Assembly: GCF_024586455.1 (NCBI RefSeq)
Contig: NC_065922.1
Location: 22,564,089-22,628,088 of the forward strand
Direction of reading: 5' to 3'
DNA: 64,000 nt
Origin: Bactrocera neohumeralis
Lineage: Eukaryota; Arthropoda; Insecta; Diptera; Tephritidae
The notes below the pieces were generated by a model. That model was not told the origin of the DNA. It did no database searches and saw only the letters and a program-made list of their open reading frames with translations. Below, piece after piece: positions 1-11,600 of this stretch (positions within the stretch are counted from its first letter, which is position 1; each line of letters starts with the position of its first letter). The translations under genes and the position numbers were made by a program.

Positions 1-111
1 TTAAAACTACCTCGCTTTAGTCATTTAATTTAATTTTAATAAAACCTCCTTCAGTCGACGCCAAAATAAACAAAATTAGTTAATTTTTCTTCGAATCACT
101 CAAAAAGTTGC

Positions 112-960
112 AATCTGGTCACTCAGGTGCATTTCACAAAATTTTTCGTTGAAATCACAAACATCACATTCCACCAGGCAACCAGGACGGCTCAGTAGGT
201 TGCTGGCGCAAAAATATTATTATTTGCTGTAGCATACCTCCAAGGCGCAAATCAACATCCTGTCAGCAGGTCGGTATAGCAGTGTCACCTTGCATTTTAC
301 ACATTTCAAACATACTTGCATAGTTCATGCAAAACTCGATCGATTTTCATAATTTGACCCGCAAATAAAAGCTTGAACAAGCGAGCAGCGTTTACCGGTG
401 GTTGCTTGCTTTCATCTCATATGTGGTTCTGGCAAATTATATTTTAAAAATATCATAATAATTTGCTTTATTTTAAAGTATTTCTTTAAATAATAACTTT
501 GTATGTCTGATTTTCAGCGCAGAGCACTTGCTTGTGTTCTTTTTGAGAAATATCATTGAAAGGTGTCTTCATATAACGTTTAAGTTGTCAAATTGTGAAT
601 TTTACTTTGAAAGTGTCACTGCCGAGTTTGCTTTTAAATATTACTTTCAGTTTGGCTTTCTTAATATTGCTGTCGCACTGATCCGCTAGCTGCATGCTTG
701 CTCTTTCATTTGCTGCTTCAACGCACGCAATCGGTGCAAAATTAACGAAGTTATAAGCAATTATTGCTAACTTCCGGTTCTTGCAGTCGCACTTGCGGAA
801 GTCGGCAGCGCAGTTCGGCTTGCGCCTTTTGGGTATGCTACAGTAGCAGTTAAAATTTTTGCAGCAGCCACTTACTGCGCCACTTTGCGCGCCTGGTGGA
901 AATCGACCAAAATGAAATTCAGCGAAAATAATTTTTTGGCCGCTGGGGTGACCAGATGCG
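112..960. repeat. Diverged inverted duplication (arms 112-252 and 815-960)
   Basis: The left arm and the reverse complement of the right arm share CTGGTCAC, TTCCACCAGGC, a CAGTA..GGCTGCT-type core, CTGTAGCATACC and AAGGCGCAA in the same order over about 140 bases, with scattered differences (roughly 70 percent by eye). The 560-base spacer is unrelated between sides. It may be a fold-back element, a local inverted duplication or a duplicated regulatory block. No protein is recognised. Confidence 0.6.
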
Positions 961-2473
961 ATTTGTGCATGCAATTGGATGTGAGTTATTTAAATGCATT
1001 TTTGGTGACTGGTGAATGGATTTTTGCACAAATTTGCTTGTGTATGCATATTTTATAAAACATAATTAATTTTTTTATAAAATTATTATTATTACTTTTT
1101 TATTTTTTTTTATTAATTTTTTTTAAATAAAATACATTTTATATCAGCGCCATAACTAACCGAATAGGCTAGTGATTTGCGAAAATGGCTTTGTGACGTA
1201 AGAAAAATATATATTATATTTTTTTACTTACCTTTTCATAACCGTTAAGTTAAACAGTGTAATATTTTTGTTATATATTTTTCTAATTATCTATTTATTT
1301 AATAAAAATTGTTTCTATTTTATAGAATATGAACATAATTAAGTTGTGTTTATAGTATTGCCACTTAATTTTGGTATAACTTATATTTTTAAATTAATTA
1401 AAAAAAAATTATATACATAATTTTAAACAAACTTTTATAAAAAAATAATAGAATTACGTATAATAAAAAAAAAATAATAAAAATAATAATTAATAAACTA
1501 AAAAAATAAAAAAAAAAATTATTAAATTTAAAAAATTAAAAAAAAATTAATAGTATAAATTTAATTTTTTTTAAGTTCTATTAATTTTTTTTTTAATTTT
1601 TAAATTTATTAATTATTTTTCATTATGTGTTTTATATTTATAATTTTTTTAATTGAAACTGTTTTTTTTAATGTTGAGCACTTGATTTTAATATTAGATA
1701 TGTAAGCTTATTATATTTGATAACAATTTATGAATACCGTTTATAATTCTTATACATTCAGTTTGAGCATTTGATATGTAAACCTGAGCGTTTATACTAT
1801 AGTTCTGTTGAATATTTTTGTTATATTTTTTTTTTAATTTTTTTAAAGAAAATTATTATTTTCGACAAGATTTCAATTAAAATAGTATTTTAACACTTAG
1901 AAATATTAAATTCTTCAGGTGCTGCGCTTACATATGTTTTTGTAAGATTCATATGTTTGTATGACAGTTTTGCTTATAAGCTTACAACAACAACAATAGT
2001 AAAATATGACTAAATTCATTGCACTTTCAACGACAGAGTAAATTTGAAGATCATAATAGGTACATATGTATGTATGTGTGTGTATCTTGTTGCTTATATG
2101 TAATTTATAAAATTTACAGTTATGCAGGCATACATATATATTACAGATTACATACTATATGTACTACATATTACATAAATATTAAAGGCAGAATTGTTTC
2201 CCTATTTTTGTGTTGCGCCGCAAAGGTCACTTCCTGCACAAACATAACTACATATGTATGTGTTTGTATGAGTGCACATATATACATTGCTATATAGTAA
2301 ATTACAACTGTTTGCATATTTACATATATATAGATATATACTAACTTATAAACAAGTCTAAAAAGTCGGCTAAGCAAATGAAAAACATACAAAAAATCGC
2401 AGCCAACTTGTTGAAGCAGGCAGAGAGAACTTGCGCCTGGCTAGGTCTCAGGTCTCAGGGGCTAAGGACCACA
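961..2473. other. AT-rich 3' flank of the MCT-like gene
   Basis: Nearly pure A/T over 1040-1900, with many homopolymer runs. Part should be the MCT 3' UTR, which reads toward lower coordinates. No gene or transposon is recognised. Confidence 0.5.
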
Positions 2474-2634
2474 TTAACTGCGCGTAACGGTAATCTGCTG
2501 TTTCTGCTTAGCCTTGGACTCGAGGTGCCTTTGCAGCGGTGGAATGACGAAGAGCATGAGGCCGCTGATGGCGATTGTGATGCCGGCCATGAGGAAGGCG
2601 GGTCCGTATGAATTGGTGATGTCATACATCCAGC
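2474..2634 (-). CDS. MCT-like coding exon 8 (TM12, C-terminal tail, stop)
   Basis: The acceptor is TTTCAG|GC. It encodes WMYDITNSYGPAFLMAG, the last helix, and a polar Lys/Gln-rich tail ending ITVTRS before TAA at 2476-2474. The 3' UTR must run toward lower coordinates; no certain poly(A) signal was identified. Confidence 0.92.
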
Positions 2635-5600
2635 CTGAAACACAGAACCAAATAAATTAATAAAGAAACATAAACTCAAGTAAAAATCCAACAAAATATT
2701 ACAAATATTACATACCGCCAATTGGTGGCCCAATGAATGAAGCAATGCCCTGGAAGAGCAGCAGCAAACCGAAAGCGTTGGTCAGCTTCTCCAAACCGAG
2801 CAAATCGACCAATATGACGGAGGTTAGGCCCACGTAGGCGCCGATGGTGAAACCGAAAGCGGCACAATAAGCAGCGAGCGTATAAAAGCCGCTGCAGAGC
2901 GGTGATAGCGCAGTGCCTGCAAATTAATATATGTTAATGTACAATTCAATTAATAATTTCTTTTTGTGCACTTACAGATGCCGCACACCGTCAGACAGGC
3001 ATTGTACACCCACAAACGATTGACCCATGGCTTGTCCGCCAAGTAGCCGAGCACTATGCGGCCCACGGTGTTGGCCACACCGATTGTGGCAATCAGGTAA
3101 CTGGACTGTGCACTGCTGATGTCGAGCGTTTTGGCCTGAGCGACTATGTAAATGTAGGGCACATTGAAGCCGATGCTGGTGAAGAAGTTCGACAGTGCAA
3201 ATACCATGAAGACGGCATCTTTTAGCAACGAGAAATTCATCATTTCGACGAAAGTGTCGTGGGTCTCTTGGGAGCAGCTGATGCAGCCGCAACATTTTAT
3301 TCTTACCTGTAAACAAGATTGTGGAAAATATCGGAAATTTCGTATTAATATAAAGATAAGTGTCAAAATCAAGTAGTGTTTATATACATAAATAGATATT
3401 GTAGATATTAATGTAATTGATGCATCTAAAGGTACTTTAAGGAAGTACAAATATATTATTGACAATAAGGTTATTGTAAAATAATACATATATGTATATA
3501 AATTAATTTAATGTTCTTATGACGTTTTTAAAAACTCTCCACTTTTGGAGACTTAGGGATTTTGGTAAGTAGCTATTAAATAGTACCATGCTTATGTTCA
3601 GCTACTAAAACTTGGTGTTTACGAAGTTTTATGCTTTTGGAGACTTTTGTAAAACTTCATTACTTGAAAAATATTACTGTAAAATATGTTTTCAAAAGCA
3701 TTTTCAATACCATACACATTTATGGACTTATAACTATTTAAGATTTCAGCTAAGATTTCTTGTCTGAAACGGGTTTAATTTTTTGTGTCCGTATACAACA
3801 CTTTTAGAATATGGTCAACTTAATTACCATAATTTGAATTGTAAAATCAATTTTCACAAATAATTTCCCTTCATTCGAATAATGGCAACGTTTATAAAAA
3901 ATGTTAAAGATACCACTTATTATTATATGTACATAGCTAGCTGGTTTGGAATTTTTCATATTTTTCATACTTTTAGTTATCGCTGCTAAATTTCAATTCC
4001 GAACTAAAAACAACACTCTACAAATTAGAGACTTTCAAATCTTTCTAGGGAGCATTTTATATTGAAAATTTACACTAAAATTTCAATAATTAAGTGATTT
4101 GTAGACTTTCAAAATCTCTACACTGTTTTGGAGACTTTCAAAAACAACTTTTATGGCATTATAAGATGACTTGTTAAAATTTTCGTTCTTTCAAAAATTC
4201 AAAAAGCTTCAAAATACTTAATTCGTATAAATGTATTTGTTTTGATATTTTTAAAATTTACATAATGTATGTACATATGTACATATGTAAGTAACCTAAA
4301 TACATACATAAATTACATAGTTCATTCACGTATAATAAAATAAGTTTACATATGCACCCCTTTCCCAATTAAACCAAATTGACGCACCTGGCATATTTAT
4401 TATGCAATTTAAAGGGAACCAAATGTGTGGTGTATTCGTTACTTATACATATAAAAGTACGTATAAAATAAAATGGAGCGCTATTCGGTTTAAACTTAAA
4501 AACACTAATGAAGAACGTATTCGAAAAGATCTTTTTTTGAAACTGCGGAATGCTTTGAAAATATTTTATATTGCAAATCTACATTCAAATTTTTGGAATT
4601 AAGTGATTTGTAGACTTTGAAAATCTATACACTTTTTTGGAGACTTTCAAAAATTAGTTTTACTAAACTTTTATTGCATTATATGAAAACAAGTAAAAAT
4701 TTTAAAGCTATGTTTCAAAAATTAAGCTTATGAACAAATTTTTAAGTTTTTTCTATACATAATTTGCATGATATACATATGTAAGTAACATAATTAAATA
4801 CATAAATTAGTTCATTCACATACGACAAAATATGTTTTACATATGCACCCCTTACTCAATTAAACCAAATAGGCGCATGTGACATATTTATTATGCAATT
4901 TAAAGACAAACATTGTATGTGCAGGATTTTCGTTACTAATTTATGCCCAAATTATTTAGCTAAAGAAGAATGTACTATACATATGTATATAAAAACGAAA
5001 AGTCAATTTTTAATTCGCCTAGACTAAAATAAAAACGGAAATAAATAATTTATATGCATGCTATTGGAATTATACCTAAATAAAGAACAACGAAGTTGAA
5101 TATTACAATTGAACGTGAACCTTCGTACTTTCAAAAAAACAAAAGCAAATACAATTTTATCAGAATTAATGTAAAATACAAAATGCAAACATTTCGAAAC
5201 GTTCATTGTACGTTTGATTCGGGGTTGGGCAATTATTTTATTCGAAACTTGAGGGATAGTACTGGAAGAGATCTCCAAGTGCGTGGTAGTAAGCAGCAGG
5301 GAAAAGAAAAATACAAAATAAATTGAATAAGGACACCGAAAAGTGCTTCAAGTTGCCACAGAAGCATAGTAAGTAAGCGTTTTTGGAATTTCAGACAAGA
5401 TTTCGAAAAAGTGGAGAGATAATACAATATTTCAAAATGATACACGAATTCTACGCGAATACGGAGATATTTGTGACTGGCGGTTCGGGTAAGTGAAAAA
5501 GCACGGTACAATATAAACTCAGCCCAAAATTCTATAAATAAATATATTTTTCTCATTTCGAAAAATAATTAAAATAAAATAAACTAGGCGCCGTTGGCAA

Positions 5601-8600
5601 ATCTTTGATTGAGAAACTATTGCGCTCCTGTGATGTGCGAAAAGTCTATATACTACTGCGTACCAAGAAAAATCTGAGTGTGGAGCAACGTTTGGAGAAG
5701 CTAAAGCAGGCGAAGGTTTGCGCATCAACAATACGAATACCCAAATAAAGTTTGAATATTCTCCACTCCACTTTCATAGATCTTCAAAGTATTACACGCC
5801 ACGAAGCCACATATGTTCGAACGGCTCATACCGATACCAGGCGATGCAGCATTACCGAATTTGGGTATCTCGTCAGAGCATATTGCTCTAATGGCAAATG
5901 TTTCGGTCGTGTTTCATTGCGCAGCGACTGTGCGCTTTGATGAACCGTTACCCGTTGCTTTGAAGCTAAATGTGGGCGCCACCTATGAGGCGCTGCTGTT
6001 CGCTGAGAAGCTGCAGAACTTGAAAATGTTCATGCACGTCTCAACGTTTTACAGTAATCCGTACTTGAAGCTCGTCGAACCGAAGGTATGTGGTGGGTTA
6101 AAGGTTGTACGCAAGAAGAGTGTGTGTAATTTTTACATTTTCAGCTTTACGATTCACCATTAGATTGGCGCATGTGCCTGAAACTATTGCAGGATGATAG
6201 CAAGCGAGATACTTTGGACTATTTAACAAAGAAGTAGGTTTTCACGAGTTTGTTAAATTTTATGAAAACTTTTTGTTTTATTAATGCATTTCATTCTAGG
6301 CTAACAGTTGGCTTCCCGAACACTTACACTTTCACGAAGAATCTCGCCGAGAGTGTGGTCAACGATTTTCGTGAACGTTTGCCGGTTGCTATATATAGAC
6401 CGTCTATAGGTGAGGTATTGACTTTAAAATAAGTGAAGAGTATGTGCGTAAGCTTAGTGTTTATCGATTAATCGATTAATAATAACATCGGTATTTAGTA
6501 TTTATCGATTGGTAATAACATCGGTATTTATATATGTTGGTTCAAAAAATCGACTAATTAAATAAGAGGTTTTTATTTCATATTTCTTACTAAATTGAAA
6601 TTTATAGTTAGATCGATAGTAATTATCTGTTTAAAAGGAACGGATTGCTAAAATTTCATTCATGTAATCGATTATTTTCAATAAAGCAACCCGATAAACA
6701 TAAATTAATTTTTTTATAAAAATGGTGTCAGAAAAATCCTAATTTTTATCAATGGTATATATGTTCACTAATCTAAATAATCGATTTTACTTCCATAAAA
6801 TCCTCTCAATAGAAAACAAAAAAAATTACAATAATTATTTTTTTTTACAAAAATAATAGTGCTTCATGCTCTCTCCGATCCCATACCCGGTTATCCACCG
6901 ACCTTGATGGGTGCTATGGGTCTCTTCGTACTCGTCGGCGCTGGCATACTTAAAACAGTCTTCTTGTCGTTTTCAACACGCTTTGACATCACACCACAAG
7001 ATATCGGTATCAAAACAATGCTGTACTATGCCGCACGCGCCGGCAATGAATATGCGCAGAAAAAGTAAGAAATATTAAAAAAATTTAAGAAAATATGAAA
7101 TAAAATCTAAACCATATTTTACAGAGCAATTGCTGAAGCGCCCGTTTATATGTCCTCATCATCGAAACTGTCAAGTCACACCTTCTTTCAGATGTGTCAG
7201 GTTATGGAGGGTGGACTGTGGTATCAGGCGGCGTTTGAAAAGAATTTCATGTTGCCCACTTGTCATTACACGGATAGTCGTTTTGTCTACAAATTTTTGG
7301 TATGAAAAGGGTATGCGTATTCATGTATGATCATATATTTTTTGGATGCTCTACATCTAGGTATTCACCAAGCAAATACTGCCTGCTTTGCTGGCGGACG
7401 GTCTAATCATGCTTACTGGACGCAAACCGGTACTTATGGGTATTGTACGTAAGGCCTATATCTCTTTGGAGGTTATGAAACCATTTCTCTTTAACACCTA
7501 CGATAGTCCGGGCATGACACATATAGAAGAGATGACGGAGGCAACAAAAGGGTAAGTCTGCTCGAATGTGTAAGGTTGAAAGGGCAGATCGGATCTCTCA
7601 AAAAAATTGGACTATATAATGCCTTAATATTCTATATTTTTGGTGTTGTTCTTTCTAAATTTATATTGTTCCTATTGTCAAACTTCACTTGCAGCACCGA
7701 ATTCGATCTTTTGCCCGATATCACGCGTGCCAAAACCGACGAAGGACTCCTTGACATTTGTACTACTATGATTTTTTCAATTCGTGAAAATTTGCTCAAT
7801 GAGAATCCAAATACCATTCCGATTGCGCAGAAGAGATTGAGAATGTAAGTCGTTAATTATAGCTTGTATTTTTTTTATAGGACTTAATGATGTTTTCCAA
7901 CCTTCCAGCAAGCGTTGGGTCTACAATATTCTACGTGCAATTATAGTCTACTATATTTTGCGTTGGCTCTATGGCTTTTTGCTCAATTATATTGAAGGAC
8001 CTACAGCACAATAATTATTTGACATCAGCTTACTTAGTATCTATATACTTTTGGGAATTATATATGTGACCTTGTCTACGGAAAGGGGGCTTAGGTGTCA
8101 AAAAAAAGGAGAACAATTAATGAGATAACGAGAAACTGACGATTATTTTTAACAGCTTTACCCTGAAAACTAGTTTTCGCACGTTAGCTCCCTTTTCGTA
8201 GACCAGGTCACTTATAATACATAAACTTATATACGACGTTTGGGACCATTTTTACTCTATGAAGACTAAATTTTATATTTTTTTGGGGGTTTGCATCTCT
8301 TTATTGATTTGTTTTATAGAAAATCACTTTATTATTGAAAGATTAAATTTTGTAAAATAAAGTCTTAAATTTATAATTATAAAACTTTTGTAATAATGAG
8401 TAAATTGTTGTTTTCTAAGTGACTTATGAGAAATTAATTTTATAGCACTGCTTGTAGTTAGTAAAAATTAAAAAACAAACTGGTCGAAAAATATTAAATA
8501 TTTATATAAAAAATTATGCACATTAATTTTTGGGATACTTTTAAAGATATAAAAAAAACTAAATATTTGGGATAAAGGAGCTTGTAAATGCACTGGTGAG

Positions 8601-11600
8601 AATGGAAATAAGCGAATTTTTGATGGGTTCAAGACGTTTTTCTGTACATCATATCCATCTAAAAGAGTTTTCGGAATTCACAAAGGATTGTCCTTAGAAA
8701 TCGAAGTGTGATCGCTATCTTTGAGGATCAATAATGGTATCTAACATATGTTGGAACAAAAAAGTACCAGAAAAATGTAATTAAATTCTCCATGTAAATG
8801 ATATTTCAAACAAAAAAACTGGAGCTGGAACTGGACTGGAAAAATCGTTGGCATAAGTGTATTACATCTGGTGAGGGCTTACTTTGAAGGCGACAAAATA
8901 AATATTGACGAACAACTAAATTTTTTGAGTTTAATTTATAATTTCCAGGTATTTTTTTCTCACAAAATATTTAATAATTTTTGATACGAAATACGAATAC
9001 GAAAACCTTTAATAAACATATAGACAAACAAAAGTAACAAGTTGCCACCCGAAACATAAATAAAGGCTAATTCAAAATTTACGTAACGATTTAAATAAAA
9101 TCGACAGCTGATAGTTTAGGCTTAGTAAAAATGAGCGGTTCAGGATAGAACAACGTGTCTTCATTATTGGACAATATTTCAAAAATAATGAAAGTTTGGC
9201 TTTTCATACAAACTATGGTGGGAATAGTGTTTTAATTTCGCCAACTGTGAAGAGATTAATTTAACTAACGGCAAATTTAAGTCTACTACCTACTTTTGGA
9301 ATATGAATCCAGCTTGCTGTTAGTGTTGATATTTGTATCCATAGGGACACAGAACATTTTCTTCTAGGTGAAAATGGGGTTTTTACGAGTTTTAAGAAGT
9401 TCCTAGTATCCTTTTTTGATAAATATATTTATAATGAAGTATAGAAGAACACCCATTATTACTCGTTAAAGGCAAATATAATTTTTCCTCTCAAATATTC
9501 ATATATAATGGAGAGTTGGTAGAAGAAAAGGGAAGAGAAAATGTAAGTGGAAGTGTGAAGAACTGCTTCATTATTAGATATTTTGGAAGACATACATTTC
9601 TAACAATATTTCTTAACCGACGCAATCAGGTCCGTATCGTTGTGAATGAAAACTCATGGTTTGTTGACAGATTTTTGTTCCACAATGCGAGAGATAAGCG
9701 GAAAGTTCTTGCAATTTTAACGCAAATTTTCTTAGAAATAAATAATAAATTAACTTAAATTAGAGGAAATCTGATGCTTTAAAAAAAGTTTCCTTAATCC
9801 AAACTTAATATGAAATGGAGGTAAAAAAAATTTTTGGGATCAATGGAAGGTTTAATCTCCACAATTACCTATCTTGGAATATGATTCATCTGTGATTTAG
9901 GGATATACTTGACTCGATGGAGGCGATCTTGTGACTCATGCCCAAAGCATACTGAAATTATGGAGGGAACACTTCTCCAGCCTGTTGAATGGCAATGAAA
10001 GCATAACGCCAGGAGAAGGCGAATCCGATTCCCCAATCGATGACGATGGAGCAGATGTTCCATTGCCGGATCATGAAAAAGTGCGAATAAATATTACCCG
10101 TCAGAAGAACAACAAAGCGGAGGGGCCGATAGATGCTATTCAAATAATGCGGCGATGAACTGATAAGGAACATGCATCAGCTTCTTTGGAGAATATGGTC
10201 CGACGAAAGTGTGCTCTGCCTAATCCACAAAAACATAGACCCCACAATCTACGTCAACTACCGTGGGATAAGCCTTCTCAACATCGCGTAGTTGTATCGA
10301 GCGTATTGTGTAAAAGATCAAAGCCCACCGTCATCAAGCTGATTGGACCTTATCAGTATGGCTTTAGGCCTGGAAAATCAACAACTGACCAGATATTCAC
10401 CATGCGCCAAATTTTGGAAGAAACCAGTGAAAAAAGAGAAACACTCCCTCTTCGTTGATTTCAAATCAGCTTTTGATAGCTCGAAAAGAAGCTGCTTTTA
10501 GGCCGCTATATCTGAATTTGGTATCTCCGAAAAACTAATGCGGCTGTGTAAACTGACGTTGAGCAATACCAAAAGCTTTGTGAGGATGGGGCAAGACCTC
10601 TCCGAGCCGTTCGATACTAAACGAGGTTTCAGTTAAGGCGACTTCTTATCGGCCGACTTCTTTAATCTACTCCAGGAGAAAATAATTCGAGCTGCAGATC
10701 TTAGTAAAGAAGTTACAATCTTCTATAAGAGTTTACGGCGATGATATTGATACCATTGGCCTCGACAATGGATAAGGAATCGAAGCAAATGGGTCTGGTA
10801 GTGAACGATAGCAAGACGAAATATCTGATATCAAACAAACAGCTATCAAACAAACAGTCGTCGCACTCGCGACTTAGAACTCACGTCACTGTTGACAGTC
10901 ATAACTTCGAAGTCGTAGATAATGTCGTCGATATTGGAACCAGCATCAACACCAACAACAACGTCAGCCTCGAAATCCAACGTAGAATATGTCTTGCCAA
11001 CAGGTGCTACTTCGGACTAAGTGGGCAATTGAGAAGTAAAGTCCTCTCCCGACGAACAAAAACCAAACTCTACAAGTCACTCATCATCCCCGTCCTGCTA
11101 TATGGTGCAGAGGCATGGACGGTGACAGCAACCGATGAGTCGCCGTGACGAGTTTTCGATAGAAAAGTTCTGCGAAAGACTTATGGTCCTTTGCGCGTTG
11201 GCAACGGTGAATACCGCAGCCGATGGAGCGATTAGCTGTACGAGATATACGGTTGGCTAAGTCATGTCGTCCGAATGGATGAAAACATTCCAGCTCTGAG
11301 ACTATTTGCGGATTACTGCGGCTACGCTGACTAGGTCATATTGTCCGAAAGGATGAAAACACTCCAGCTCTGAAACTATTCGACGCAGTACCCACCGGGG
11401 GAAGCAAAGGAAGGGGAAGATCTCCACTCCGTTGGAAAGACCATGTAGAGAAGGACATGGCTATAATTGGAATATCCGATTGGCGCCAAACTGGCACGTT
11501 GTTGTAAACTCAGCAATAACCGCTTAAGCGCTGTCTACGCCAATACAGAAGAAGAAGGTTGACTATTAACCAGATACTATTACATTTTTTCTTAGGAGAA

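Noticed and set aside
588..974. 128-codon minus-strand frame
   Set aside because: Cys- and Lys-rich without a recognisable domain or splice context; it partly overlaps one arm of the inverted duplication.
3307..3489. Upstream extension of MCT exon 6 in the same open frame
   Set aside because: The sequence is AT-rich with no protein pattern, and a good acceptor at 3307/3308 joins in phase to exon 5.
5024..5731. Minus-strand frames around the reductase start
   Set aside because: They overlap the reductase leader and exons 1-2 and show no domain.
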